Numbered from the stretch's first letter, positions 6,158-15,070 are shown. The stretch is 64,000 nucleotides of DNA from an uncultured Acetatifactor sp. (GCA_910584375.1 CAJUAH010000022.1:5997-69996), one strand, 5' to 3'. Made by a program: numbers and translations. The notes: generated by a model from the sequence alone, not told the origin.

Positions 6158-7591
6158 ATGGTAGTACAACACAATTTAAGAGCAATGAATTCCAACAGGA
6201 TGCTGGGGCTGACTTCCTCATCCCAGTCCAAGTCCACCGAGAAACTCTCTTCCGGTTACAAGATCAACCGCGCCGCTGACGATGCCGCAGGGCTGGCGAT
6301 CAGCGAGAAGATGAGACGGCAGATCAGAGGTCTGACCCAGGCGTCTGCCAATGCGCAGGACGGTATCTCCGCAGTGCAGACCGCAGAGGGCGCTCTGACC
6401 GAAGTGCATGACATGCTGCAGAGAATGAACGAGCTGGCAACCAAGTCCGCCAACGGAACCAACTCTCAGGAGGAGCGCGACTATATCCAGAGTGAAGTTG
6501 ACGCCCTGATCGACGAGATTGACCGTGTCGCCGAGACCACCAAATTCAACGAGATTTATCTGTTGAAAGGCGAGGGCACGAAGGAGGCGACATTTACCAC
6601 GAAAATCGAGGCGGTAGAGGGATCCGATCTTACGGTGACGTACAAAAAGGGCTATGGTACAGACAGCGGTATTGAATTTAAAACCGGCAAAGCGGACAGC
6701 GACATCGCAGGTCTGGGCAATACCAATGGCGGTATTTATGTGGCGGGTTCCAGCACAGCCATTAAAACGTTGGCCGATCTTAAACAGCATCTGGAAGTAG
6801 ATAAGGATGGAAATGTTAAGGTAAAAGACGGTATCCAGTTCTATAAGGAGGCGGCTAACACGACTACGGAGTGGGGAGCCCAGAAAACGGCAGTGGCAGA
6901 GGCGGATATAACTGGTCTGTTGCAGCCTGGCAGCACAAAGCTCTCGTCGGCAAACGACGGAACGGTTCTTGTTAATGAAAAAGATCTCAAAAACAGCTTT
7001 GCAGATGACGGTACCTATACCGGCAAGTTATACTATAAAAATGCCGCGGGTGCATGGACGGAGATTGGCGGCGATCGAATCAAGGAGTTTGTAGATGTTA
7101 AGGCAAAGGTGGAAGAGGTAAAGGCATCGGAAGAAACCGAAACCAAACAGGTAACCGGTGACCTGAAGTTCAATCTCCATGTGGGCGCAGAGGGCAACAG
7201 CGATAACAAGATAGAAGTTGTGATCGAGGCCATGAGCGCGGAAGGCATCGGTATTGACAGCCTCAGAACCAAGGAAGGGCAGGAGCATTCGGGCGGCGTC
7301 AGCAGTGAGGAATCTGCTACCGCCTCCATCGAAACCATCAAAGCTGCCATCAAGAAGGTATCTCAGCAGCGTTCCGATCTGGGCGCAGTGCAGAACCGCT
7401 TAGAGCACACCATCAACAACCTGGATAACGTCGTGGAGAACACCACCGCGGCAGAAAGCCGGATTCGTGATACCGACATGGCTACGGAGATGGTCAGATA
7501 CTCCAACAACAACATCCTGGCCCAGGCCGGTCAGGCCATGCTGGCTCAGTCCAATCAGGCCAACCAGGGCGTACTGTCCCTGCTCCAGTAA
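6158..7591 (+). CDS. hag: Flagellin
   Basis: The flagellar filament subunit, 477 residues. The conserved D0/D1 N-terminus reads VVQHNLRAMNSNRMLG, then SSGYKINRAADDAAGLAISE and MLQRMNELATKSANGTN. The C-terminal D1/D0 reads LGAVQNRLEHTINNLDNV and ends QANQGVLSLLQ. The middle (about 145-400) is a variable surface domain with lysine- and threonine-rich sequence. The ATG at 6158 is chosen over a GTG at 6128 because AAGGAGG lies 7 bases upstream and VVQHNLRAMN is the standard start. No other flagellar gene is in the window, so this is a stand-alone flagellin locus under probable CsrA control. Confidence 0.97.
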   Translation: MVVQHNLRAMNSNRMLGLTSSSQSKSTEKLSSGYKINRAADDAAGLAISEKMRRQIRGLTQASANAQDGISAVQTAEGALTEVHDMLQRMNELATKSANGTNSQEERDYIQSEVDALIDEIDRVAETTKFNEIYLLKGEGTKEATFTTKIEAVEGSDLTVTYKKGYGTDSGIEFKTGKADSDIAGLGNTNGGIYVAGSSTAIKTLADLKQHLEVDKDGNVKVKDGIQFYKEAANTTTEWGAQKTAVAEADITGLLQPGSTKLSSANDGTVLVNEKDLKNSFADDGTYTGKLYYKNAAGAWTEIGGDRIKEFVDVKAKVEEVKASEETETKQVTGDLKFNLHVGAEGNSDNKIEVVIEAMSAEGIGIDSLRTKEGQEHSGGVSSEESATASIETIKAAIKKVSQQRSDLGAVQNRLEHTINNLDNVVENTTAAESRIRDTDMATEMVRYSNNNILAQAGQAMLAQSNQANQGVLSLLQ

Positions 7592-7626
7592 GATATCGGA
7601 CAATATTACAAAGATTCATTGCGAAA

Positions 7627-7657
7627 CAGGAGACCCGCCGAAAGGTGGGTTTTCCTG
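7627..7657 (+). terminator. Flagellin terminator
   Basis: ACCCGCC, loop GAAA, GGTGGGT, then TTTCCTG. The outer CAGG/CCTG can extend the stem. Confidence 0.75.
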
Positions 7658-7677
7658 TAATAAAATCCGTTATTTTT

Positions 7678-8212
7678 TCTTGCGCATTTACCGTCTGTAT
7701 GCTACTATACTTTCAGAGCATATATTCTTTTTCATTTTGGCAGAGTCATTCTCTATTCAAAACATCGGAAAATCTATGCTTAAAATTCAAAAAAGACAAT
7801 TGAAAACGGGCAGGAGATTTTCGGATAGTATTATTTCCTGCTGACAAGAGCAGGAGGAATGAAATGCACAGGCAGATAGAGGATACCTACTTATCCCAGG
7901 CTGTTGTTATTGGAGAAAGAGTACGGGATGATTATGCAGGTAGAGACCGAAGGGAGGATGAAGTCCATGTGTAATTTATCGGAAGTGTTTATTGAAAAGG
8001 GAATCCGGAAGGGGATGCAGCAGGGAATCCAACAAGGCGCCCTGTATCAAAGCCGCCAGGTGATCCTGGATCTGTTGGAGGATCTGGGCGATATCCCCGA
8101 GGACATCCTTTCCGCTGTCCGACAGGAAGAGGATCCAAATACTCTTCGCAAATGGTATAAGGCGGCTGCCAGAGCAGACAGTATGGAGGCTTTTAGAGAG
8201 AAAACGGGCTGA
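7678..8212 (+). pseudogene. Decayed second copy of the PD-(D/E)XK gene plus its leader
   Basis: From 7678 the leader is nearly the same as at 3773, and the first 15 codons (ATG at 7864, MHRQIEDTYLSQAVV) match the copy at 3953. Then about 680 bp are missing: the sequence jumps to the equivalent of codon 241 (ATTGGAGAAAGAG) in a shifted frame. From there to the stop at 8212 it again follows the intact copy. The catalytic D...ExQ region is gone. A 102-residue frame starting at TTG 7904 remains open but has no initiation signal of its own. Confidence 0.85.
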
Positions 8213-8315
8213 TCCGTTTATATTTTACGTCTCCATGTTTCGCGCGCAAACGCTGGGATTCGGGGAAAGCTCCAGGGATTTGACAAATTAATTAGTGGAA
8301 TAATACGTCAGACTA

Positions 8316-8324
8316 TGGTATAAT
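8316..8324 (+). promoter_or_regulatory. Extended -10 element upstream of gdpP
   Basis: TGGTATAAT lies 48 bases before gdpP. A TTGACA at 8280-8285 is too far away to pair with it at normal spacing, and could belong to a second start site. Confidence 0.4.
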
Positions 8325-8371
8325 GTCCGCAAAGGGCTGAGTCAGGCAGAACGCCCGTTTGGAGAAAGACA

Positions 8372-10435
8372 ATGGCAAAACATATGAAAAAATATATCAG
8401 GTTAAAAGGGCGTATTAAGACGTATTTGAATTTTATCATATATCTGGGGATTCTGCTGTGTGTTGTATCCGGAGCCGTGTTTTTGATCGACTACCGGGCG
8501 GGGGGGATCGTGACCTGCTTTACCGTGTTCTATCTGGCGATCACTCTGACGCTGTATTTTTATAACAAGCCTCTGGTCATGAATGAGCTGATCAGTTTTG
8601 CCACGGAATACGGACAGATACAGAAAAAACTGCTGCGGGAGTTGGAGATTCCATACGCATTGCTGGATGACGCGGGTAAAGTGATCTGGACAAACACGGC
8701 TTTTGAGACGGTAGTACACCAGCCCAAGGGCTACCGCAAGTCCCTGACGGGGCTGTTTCCCACGCTTACCAGAGACAGACTGCCGGACGACAGCGGGCTG
8801 GATGAGGCGCAGTATGAGCTGCATTACGAGGACAATGAGTATGTTGTCCGTTTTAAAAGGATCTCTCTGAAAGAAATGGCGGAGCACAGCGATATGATCC
8901 AGGCGGAGGGCTACAACGGCTATCTGATCGCCATGTATCTGTTTGATGAGACCGCGCTGCATATAGCTTTGCAGGAGGTGGACGACCAGTCGCTGGCCGT
9001 GGGCATGGTGTATCTGGACAACTACGACGAGGCGCTGGAGAGCGTCGAGGAAGTCAGGCGTTCCCTGTTGATTGCCCTGATCGACAGAAAGGTCAATAAA
9101 TACATTTCTTCTCTGGACGGCATATCCAAAAAGCTGGAAAAGGATAAATATTTGATCATATTGCGCAAAAAGGCCATAGCTCAGCTGCAGGAGAACCGTT
9201 TCGAACTGTTGGAAGAGGTTAAGACGGTCAATATAGGCAATGAGATGGCGGTGACAATCAGCATAGGCGTCGGACTGGACGGCCTGACCTATGCGCAGAA
9301 CTATGAGTTTGCGCGCAATGCCATCGATCTGGCACTGGGACGGGGCGGAGACCAGGCGGTGATCAAGACCCCGGAGAGCGTTACCTATTACGGCGGCAAG
9401 AGCCAGCAGGTAGAGAAGAATACCCGGGTAAAAGCCCGCGTCAAGGCGCATGCCCTGCGGGAGATAATCACCGCCAGGGACACGGTGCTGGTGATGGGAC
9501 ATCGGATCCCGGATGCGGACAGCTTTGGGGCGACGGTGGGGATCTACCGCATTGCCCAGACACTGGAGAGAAAAGCGCATATCGTACTAAACGATGCCCC
9601 CGCCTCCATACAGCCTCTGCTGGAGCTGTTCAGGAACAATCCGGACTACGAGGAGGATATGATTATTGACAGCCAGAGAGCCATAGAGATCGCCGGAGGC
9701 AATGTAGTGCTGGTGGTGGTGGACGTAAATAAACCTTCCATTACCGAATGCCCCGATCTTTTGCGTTTCTGCAAGTCTGTGGTCGTGCTGGATCACCACC
9801 GGGCGGGCAACGAAACGATTGAGAACGCCACGCTTTCCTATGTGGAGCCCTATGCCTCCTCCGCCTGTGAGATGGTATCGGAGATCCTGCAATATACTTA
9901 TGACAATATCAAGATACGTCCCGAGGAGGCGGACTGCATGTACTCCGGCATTATGATCGATACCAACAATTTCGTGAGCAAGGCCGGTGTGCGAACCTTT
10001 GAGGCGGCGGCGTTCCTGCGCCGCAACGGCGCGGATGTGACGAGAGTCAGAAAGCTGTTCCGCGAGGATGCCAACGAGTATAAAGCCAAGGCGGATGCCG
10101 TCAGCCAGGCCGAGATATACAGGCAGAATTTTGCGATCTCCGTATGTACCAGCGACGATCTGCCCAGTCCTACGATCGTGGGGGCGCAGGCGGCCAACGA
10201 GCTTTTGAATATCAAGGGCATCAAGGCAAGCTTTGTGCTGACGGATTATCAGGGGAAGATATATATCAGCGCTCGATCTATTGACGAGGTCAATGTACAG
10301 TTGATCATGGAGCGTATGGGCGGCGGCGGCCACATGTCCATAGCCGCCTGCCAGATGGAAGGCACAGGAATCATCGAGGCGATCGGCGTTCTGAAGTCCA
10401 CCATTGACAGCATGTTGGAAACGGGAGAGATCTAG
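8372..10435 (+). CDS. gdpP: Cyclic-di-AMP phosphodiesterase GdpP (DHH family)
   Basis: A membrane-bound enzyme that hydrolyses c-di-AMP, 687 residues. The order is as in GdpP: two membrane helices (about residues 18-62), a PAS-like domain (about 85-185), a degenerate GGDEF domain (about 200-340), then DHH and DHHA1 domains. The catalytic site shows MGHRIPDADSFG near residue 372 and VVVLDHHRAG near 473; DHHA1 ends with GGGGHMSIAACQ near 650. It is followed by rplI and dnaB, the standard Firmicutes order. By its enzyme activity it should tune c-di-AMP, hence osmotic and wall homeostasis. Confidence 0.95.
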   Translation: MAKHMKKYIRLKGRIKTYLNFIIYLGILLCVVSGAVFLIDYRAGGIVTCFTVFYLAITLTLYFYNKPLVMNELISFATEYGQIQKKLLRELEIPYALLDDAGKVIWTNTAFETVVHQPKGYRKSLTGLFPTLTRDRLPDDSGLDEAQYELHYEDNEYVVRFKRISLKEMAEHSDMIQAEGYNGYLIAMYLFDETALHIALQEVDDQSLAVGMVYLDNYDEALESVEEVRRSLLIALIDRKVNKYISSLDGISKKLEKDKYLIILRKKAIAQLQENRFELLEEVKTVNIGNEMAVTISIGVGLDGLTYAQNYEFARNAIDLALGRGGDQAVIKTPESVTYYGGKSQQVEKNTRVKARVKAHALREIITARDTVLVMGHRIPDADSFGATVGIYRIAQTLERKAHIVLNDAPASIQPLLELFRNNPDYEEDMIIDSQRAIEIAGGNVVLVVVDVNKPSITECPDLLRFCKSVVVLDHHRAGNETIENATLSYVEPYASSACEMVSEILQYTYDNIKIRPEEADCMYSGIMIDTNNFVSKAGVRTFEAAAFLRRNGADVTRVRKLFREDANEYKAKADAVSQAEIYRQNFAISVCTSDDLPSPTIVGAQAANELLNIKGIKASFVLTDYQGKIYISARSIDEVNVQLIMERMGGGGHMSIAACQMEGTGIIEAIGVLKSTIDSMLETGEI

Positions 10436-10491
10436 GAGAGTATGGGACTATAGATGAATACAGGATTTCAAACATTGAAAGGATGAGAGAC

Positions 10492-10938
10492 ATGAAGATT
10501 ATTTTATTACAGGACGAGAAAAAGCTGGGAAAAAAAGGTGATGTTATCGAGGCCAGCGATGGATATGCGAGAAACTATATTCTGCCTAAAAAAATCGGTG
10601 TGGAGGCGACTCCGAAGAATCTCAACGATCTGAAATTACAGAAGGCAAACAGCCAGAAGATTGCGCAGGAACAGTTGGAGGCGGCCAAAGCGCTTGCGCA
10701 GGACCTGGAGCCGCGCCAGGTGGTAGTGAAGATCAAGGCCGGGGAGGGCGGTAAGACTTTCGGTTCCGTATCTTCAAAAGAGATTGCGGCGGCGCTGAAG
10801 GAACAGCACGGTATCGAACTGGACAAAAAGAAGATACAACTCAGCGAGAGCCTGAAGAACTTTGGCAATTATGAGGTGACCGTCAAGCTGCACCCCCAGG
10901 TGACCGGAAAATTTACCGTAAAAGTAACAGAGGCATAA
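10492..10938 (+). CDS. rplI: 50S ribosomal protein L9
   Basis: A 148-residue L9. The N-terminal domain shows MKIILLQDEKKLGKKGDVIE, DGYARNYILPKK and the long connecting helix; the C-terminal domain shows GKTFGSVSSKEIAAAL. The ATG at 10492 is preferred over 10483 because the family starts MKIILL and AAAGGA is 8 bases before it. One base separates its stop from the dnaB start, so they are translationally linked. Confidence 0.97.
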   Translation: MKIILLQDEKKLGKKGDVIEASDGYARNYILPKKIGVEATPKNLNDLKLQKANSQKIAQEQLEAAKALAQDLEPRQVVVKIKAGEGGKTFGSVSSKEIAAALKEQHGIELDKKKIQLSESLKNFGNYEVTVKLHPQVTGKFTVKVTEA

Positions 10939-10939
10939 T

Positions 10940-12268
10940 ATGGATGAGTTGGCGATAAAAAGGATCCTGCCGCACAGCGTGGAGGCGGAGCAGGCGGTAA
11001 TCGGCTCCATGATCATGGACAGGGAGGCGATCGTGGTGGCCTCCGAGATAATCACCGGGGAAGACTTTTACAACAGACAGTACGGTATTCTGTTCGAGAC
11101 CATGGTGGAACTAAACGATAGGGGCTACCCGGTGGATTTGGTGACATTGCAGGACAAGCTAAAGGAAAAGGATGTTCCACCGGAGGTGAGCAGTCTGGAG
11201 TTTGTGCGGGAGCTGTTGGGTATGGTGACCACCTCTGCCAATATCAAATACTATGCGAATATCGTGGCGGAAAAATCCACTCTTCGCAGACTGATCAAGC
11301 TCAACGAGGAGATTGCCAATACCTGCTACGTGGGCAAGGAGAGTCTGGAGGTCATTCTGGAGGATACGGAAAAGCGGGTTTTCCAGTTGGTGCAGAAACG
11401 GAACACGGAAGACTTTACTCCGATCCGCCAGGTGGTGATGAACGCCATGGACAGGATCGAGGCGGCGTCCCGCCAAAAGGGCTCCGTGACGGGTATCGCC
11501 ACAGGCTTTCTGGATTTGGATTACCGCACCGCAGGCTTGCAGCCATCGGATCTGATCCTGATTGCGGCCCGTCCTTCCATGGGAAAAACGGCATTTGTGC
11601 TCAATATTGCGCAGCACATTGCATTTAAGCTGGATCTGACGGTGGCGATCTTCAGCCTGGAGATGAGCAAGGAGCAGCTGGTAAACCGCCTGTTCTCGCT
11701 GCAGTCCAGTGTGGACGCTCAGAACCTGCGCACAGGCCAGCTAAACGACGAAGAATGGGAAAAGCTGATAGAGGGCGCGGGAGTGATCGGACGCTCCAAT
11801 CTCTTTATTGACGATACGCCCGGTATCAGCATCGCGGAACTGCGGACAAAATGCCGTAAACTGAAACTGGAACACAATCTTTCCATAGTCATTATCGACT
11901 ACTTGCAGCTTATGTCCGGCAGCGGCAGATCGGATTCCAGGCAGCAGGAGATATCGGATATTTCCCGTGCGCTGAAGGGGCTGGCCCGGGAGCTGCGCGT
12001 GCCTGTGGTAGCCCTGTCCCAGCTCAGCCGCGCGGTGGAACAGAGGCCGGATCACCGCCCCATGATGTCGGATCTGCGCGAATCGGGCGCCATAGAGCAG
12101 GACGCGGATGTGGTAATGTTTATTTACCGTGACGATTACTACAATCATGATACAGAGAAAAAGGACATTGCGGAGATCATTATAGGCAAGCAGAGGAACG
12201 GTCCGATTGGAACGGTGGAGCTGGCCTGGCTGCCCAGATATACCAAATTTGCCAATTTGGAGAGATAA
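10940..12268 (+). CDS. dnaB: Replicative DNA helicase DnaB
   Basis: A 442-residue hexameric helicase of the replication fork. The N-terminal domain begins with the family's PHSVEAEQAVIGSMIMD. The RecA-like domain has Walker A ARPSMGKTAF near residue 212, Walker B IVIIDYLQLM, and the motif SDLRESGAIEQDADVVMFIYRD. Length and motifs are standard, and no intein is present. It ends the gdpP-rplI-dnaB operon and is followed by a terminator. Confidence 0.98.
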   Translation: MDELAIKRILPHSVEAEQAVIGSMIMDREAIVVASEIITGEDFYNRQYGILFETMVELNDRGYPVDLVTLQDKLKEKDVPPEVSSLEFVRELLGMVTTSANIKYYANIVAEKSTLRRLIKLNEEIANTCYVGKESLEVILEDTEKRVFQLVQKRNTEDFTPIRQVVMNAMDRIEAASRQKGSVTGIATGFLDLDYRTAGLQPSDLILIAARPSMGKTAFVLNIAQHIAFKLDLTVAIFSLEMSKEQLVNRLFSLQSSVDAQNLRTGQLNDEEWEKLIEGAGVIGRSNLFIDDTPGISIAELRTKCRKLKLEHNLSIVIIDYLQLMSGSGRSDSRQQEISDISRALKGLARELRVPVVALSQLSRAVEQRPDHRPMMSDLRESGAIEQDADVVMFIYRDDYYNHDTEKKDIAEIIIGKQRNGPIGTVELAWLPRYTKFANLER

Positions 12269-12297
12269 GAACGATAGCATACATATAAAACACAAAG

Positions 12298-12326
12298 GAG
12301 AATGGAGGGAAAGCCATTCTCTTTTT
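12298..12326 (+). terminator. dnaB terminator
   Basis: GAGAATGG pairs with CCATTCTC across 8 bases and is followed by five T residues. Confidence 0.8.
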
Positions 12327-12405
12327 GCATATGCGGAAAACGGATTATAAACAGTAGATTTCCGGAAAGCGCATATGCGGAATTCAAAATAGAAAGGGGA
12401 AAAAT

Positions 12406-13179
12406 ATGGGAACTTATTTACTCATATCAGACGCGGCCAAAGCTGTCAAGGTGGAAAGCCATGTGCTGCGCTATTGGGAGGAGGAACTGCGGCTGCCCAT
12501 CAAGCGCAATGAACTGGGCCATCGCTATTACACACAGGAGGACGTGGAACGTTTTAGACAGATTAAGGCCATGAAAGAAAGGGGATTACAGTTGAAAGCG
12601 ATTAAGATGATATTAAAAGACGGAAAATTGGACGTCCTTCCGCAGGAAAATTTTGCAAGCGCAAATCCGGAGAGCGAGACGCAGGGCGCGGTATGCGGCG
12701 CGGAGACGGATCCGGCCATGGCGATAGAAGTCGTTTCGGTCAGAGATGCAGATCTGCCGGAAGAGGAAGAGGAGTATACCAACGTGATACGGCAGGCATC
12801 CGCACAGCCGCGTCCGTCAGAACTGTCGGCTGAAAACAGAGAGGACAAGGCACGCCGCCTGCAATGGCTGCTGCAGCAACTGATCCGCGAGACGCTGCGG
12901 GAAAATAATGAGGAACTGTGCCAGAGCATGAAGGAGAGTATTATCAAGGAGTTGGACTATCAGTTCCGCAATCAGGAGGAGCGGGAGGAGGAGAGAGACC
13001 GCCAGGCCAGGGAGCGCAGCGAGGAATACTATCGCAAGATAGACGAACTGCTGTGCAAAAAGAGCCGCCGCCGCTCGGAAAAGCGGCTCTCCAAAGCCGA
13101 AACGCCGACTCGGCCGCCCGAGACATCCAAATCGCCCAAACCGGCGGCTGGCAAGAAAAAAAGGCATTTCGTTTTTTGA
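12406..13179 (+). CDS. MerR-family DNA-binding regulator with a long coiled-coil tail
   Basis: 257 residues. Residues 1-72 form a MerR-type winged helix: YLLISDAAKAVKVESHVLRYWEEE, ELGHRYYTQEDVERFRQIK and a following helix. Residues 85-145 are a low-complexity acidic linker. Residues 145-230 are a highly charged heptad-like region (REEREEERDRQARERSEEYY), and the tail is basic. No metal- or drug-binding cysteines follow the HTH, so the signal is unknown. GAAAGGGG precedes the ATG. The terminator stem overlaps the last codons and the stop. Confidence 0.8.
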   Translation: MGTYLLISDAAKAVKVESHVLRYWEEELRLPIKRNELGHRYYTQEDVERFRQIKAMKERGLQLKAIKMILKDGKLDVLPQENFASANPESETQGAVCGAETDPAMAIEVVSVRDADLPEEEEEYTNVIRQASAQPRPSELSAENREDKARRLQWLLQQLIRETLRENNEELCQSMKESIIKELDYQFRNQEEREEERDRQARERSEEYYRKIDELLCKKSRRRSEKRLSKAETPTRPPETSKSPKPAAGKKKRHFVF

Positions 13180-13188
13180 AATGCCTTT
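13160..13188. terminator. Bidirectional terminator between the MerR-like gene and ferredoxin
   Basis: AAAGGCATTTC and GAAATGCCTTT form an 11-bp perfect stem. The stop codon of the regulator lies inside it, and it can serve the convergent ferredoxin gene as well. Confidence 0.8.
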
Positions 13189-13208
13189 CCGCTCTCACAT
13201 ATTGGCGA

Positions 13209-13379
13209 TTATTCCTCGCTGATGGTACCCACAGGACACTGGCCTGCACAGGAACCACAGGAGATGCAGGTATCGGGATCGATCACTGCAACACCGGTAT
13301 CCATGCTGATCGCGCCTACAGGGCACACACCGGCACAAGCACCGCAACCTACACAAGCGTCACCTACTACAAATGCCAT
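13209..13379 (-). CDS. 2[4Fe-4S] ferredoxin
   Basis: A 56-residue clostridial ferredoxin, a soluble low-potential electron carrier. It begins MAFVVGDACVGCGACAGVCP. The first cluster ligands are C9, C12, C15 and C19; the second set is C38, C41, C44 and C48 in CISCGSCAGQCP. Each CxxCxxCxxxCP set is complete. GGGAGGAT precedes the ATG. Beside pflA it is a plausible electron donor for the radical-SAM activase, but ferredoxins serve many partners. Confidence 0.95.
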   Translation of the reverse strand: MAFVVGDACVGCGACAGVCPVGAISMDTGVAVIDPDTCISCGSCAGQCPVGTISEE

Positions 13380-13427
13380 ACTCTTATCCTCCCTAATGAA
13401 TAGTATAGAATGTTTAATACACTCTTT

Positions 13428-13456
13428 ATTGTAATATAGAATGTCGCCGAATACAA
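13428..13456 (-). promoter_or_regulatory. Putative ferredoxin promoter
   Basis: On the minus strand TTGTAT, 17 bases and TACAAT, lying between the pflA stop and the ferredoxin start. The ferredoxin can therefore be expressed apart from pflA. Confidence 0.55.
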
Positions 13457-13459
13457 GTA

Positions 13460-14215
13460 CTATTTTTGTTCCGCACGGCGTTTTTTGATGCCCTCCAGGA
13501 TGACCTGTTTCTTTTCCACAACCTTGTCCTTGTCCATGGCGGGGACGCCTGCCAGTTTATAGGCGATTCCCAGTTTTTTGTATTTGGCCTCTCCCATGGT
13601 GTGATAAGGCAGGACGTCCAGCGCCTTCAGGTTATCAAACTGACCGATAAAATATCCCAGATCAAACAGGTATTTGTCATCGTCCGTAATGCCGGGCACC
13701 ACCACGTGGCGAATCCACATATCGACATTCTTTTCATTCAAATAGGCGGCAAACTCCAGGATGTGCTGATTGGGCTGTGAGGTCAGTTCCTTGTGCTTGT
13801 CGGGGTCAATGTGTTTAATATCCAGCATCACCAGGTCCGTTAACGTCATCAGATGATCCAGTTTCTCAATCCAGGCCGTGTTAGTGGGATTAAAAGCGAT
13901 ACCGGAGCTGTCAATACAGGTGTGTATGTTTTTCTCCTTTGCCAGAGTAAAGAGATCGATCAAAAAGTCAACCTGCATCAGCGGTTCCCCACCGGTGACA
14001 GTCAGACCGCCGCCGTTTTGATAAAACGCGCTGTTTCTCTCATACTGCTCGATGATATAAGAGGGTTCCATCATCGTGCCGCCGTTCATCTCCCAGGTAT
14101 CGGGATTGTGACAGTAAGCGCAGCGCATGGGACATCCCTGCACAAATACTACGAATCGTGTGCCTGGGCCGTCAACGGTACCAAAGCTTTCCAGTGAATG
14201 AATTCTTCCTTGCAT
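13460..14215 (-). CDS. pflA: Pyruvate formate-lyase-activating enzyme (radical SAM)
   Basis: It abstracts a hydrogen from the PFL glycine to install the glycyl radical, using a [4Fe-4S] cluster and SAM. The start MQGRIHSLESFGTVDGPGTR is typical, and the cluster motif is GCPMRCAYC (CxxxCxxC). GGLTVTGGEPLMQ is the SAM-binding GGE motif. The ATG at 14215 gives 251 residues; an in-frame ATG at 14227 is possible, but the only SD-like GGGAG abuts it directly. Its substrate glycine lies not in PflB but in the separate 80-residue protein at 15137-15379. Confidence 0.95.
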   Translation of the reverse strand: MQGRIHSLESFGTVDGPGTRFVVFVQGCPMRCAYCHNPDTWEMNGGTMMEPSYIIEQYERNSAFYQNGGGLTVTGGEPLMQVDFLIDLFTLAKEKNIHTCIDSSGIAFNPTNTAWIEKLDHLMTLTDLVMLDIKHIDPDKHKELTSQPNQHILEFAAYLNEKNVDMWIRHVVVPGITDDDKYLFDLGYFIGQFDNLKALDVLPYHTMGEAKYKKLGIAYKLAGVPAMDKDKVVEKKQVILEGIKKRRAEQK

Positions 14216-14269
14216 AGATAATTGCATCTCCCTTCATAAAGGTAAATATCTCATATCGTGAACACGGTT

Positions 14270-14278
14270 ATTATAGCA
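14270..14278 (-). promoter_or_regulatory. Extended -10 promoter of pflA
   Basis: TGCTATAAT on the minus strand, 54 bases upstream of the pflA start. TTTCAT, 16 bases further up, is a weak -35. Confidence 0.45.
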
Positions 14279-14363
14279 GAATCCGAGGAAAATGAAAAGA
14301 CGGATTACGGGATTAGTATGTCCGAAAACGGGAAAAATAGGACCCGGACACAGAGATAGGCAC

Positions 14364-14392
14364 TTGAAGTTTCTAAGTACAGTGGCTATAAT
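14364..14392 (+). promoter_or_regulatory. Promoter of the DUF1266 gene
   Basis: TTGAAG, 17 bases, TATAAT; the gene starts 74 bases downstream. Confidence 0.6.
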
Positions 14393-14466
14393 TGTATTGG
14401 ACAGCCAGAGAAAAGCCTGACCGGGAGAGGCGTTGTCAAATAATAGTCGGAAAAGGAGAATGTGAT

Positions 14467-15027
14467 ATGGGTTTATTTGATTTGTTCAAGGGAGCTAAAA
14501 GCGATCCGGCAGAGTCGGTTCCGCAGACGGATGCGGAAAAATGGGCGGTGGCGTCATATGCGTTATGGTCCGAGTACTGCGGCGGAAACTGCAAGTATTT
14601 TGGAGGCTATGAAAAAAACCGCAGCAACGCCAGCATGGCTAGAGGGATTTTGAACCGTGACTGGGCAGTCACCAACAAACAGGGCGTTTTGGAGACTGTC
14701 GATTATCTGATCGCGGATAAGAACAATGCGGGAGACGGGGCTGCCAAGGCCGCGTTCAACTATGGGTGCGCCGCCAATATCGCAGCCAGGGGATATCTTG
14801 GCGGTCATCTGAGCAAAGAGGAGATGATGGCAGAGACGGCCAAAGTTGCTGACGTGATCCGTGCCCACTACCACTCCTGGGAAGAATATGCGCGGGCCTA
14901 TATTCAGGGTGTAGGGCTGGAGAGCGGCGTAGCGGATAAAGTGGCCGAATTTGAAGAGAATTATAAGAGGCTTGCGGCCATGCAGGACGGACCCTATACA
15001 GTAGACTGGGAGACCCCCCTGAGCTAG
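14467..15027 (+). CDS. DUF1266 domain protein
   Basis: A 186-residue soluble protein. The family pattern is visible: a tryptophan-rich N-terminal helix (KWAVASYALWSEY), ILNRDWAVTNKQGVLETVDYL, then NIAARGYLGGHLSKEEM and HSWEEYARAYIQGVG. DUF1266 proteins have no known reaction and often occur near polymorphic-toxin or housekeeping genes. AAAGGAG precedes the ATG at 14467. It lies between pflA and the PFL operon on the opposite strand with its own promoter, so a link to PFL is not implied. Confidence 0.75.
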   Translation: MGLFDLFKGAKSDPAESVPQTDAEKWAVASYALWSEYCGGNCKYFGGYEKNRSNASMARGILNRDWAVTNKQGVLETVDYLIADKNNAGDGAAKAAFNYGCAANIAARGYLGGHLSKEEMMAETAKVADVIRAHYHSWEEYARAYIQGVGLESGVADKVAEFEENYKRLAAMQDGPYTVDWETPLS

Positions 15028-15070
15028 CGGCCCGGTGGCGGACTCTCATTTAACGATATTTTACCGGATA

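Noticed and set aside
7467..7844. 125-codon frame across the flagellin 3' end
   Set aside because: It reads through the flagellin C-terminus out of frame and through the terminator and leader repeat.
7904..8212. 102-residue protein as a real gene
   Set aside because: It is the C-terminal remnant of the deleted PD-(D/E)XK copy, starting at a TTG inside the broken junction.
12302..12574. 90-codon frame starting in the dnaB terminator
   Set aside because: It overlaps the MerR-like gene in another frame and lacks an SD.
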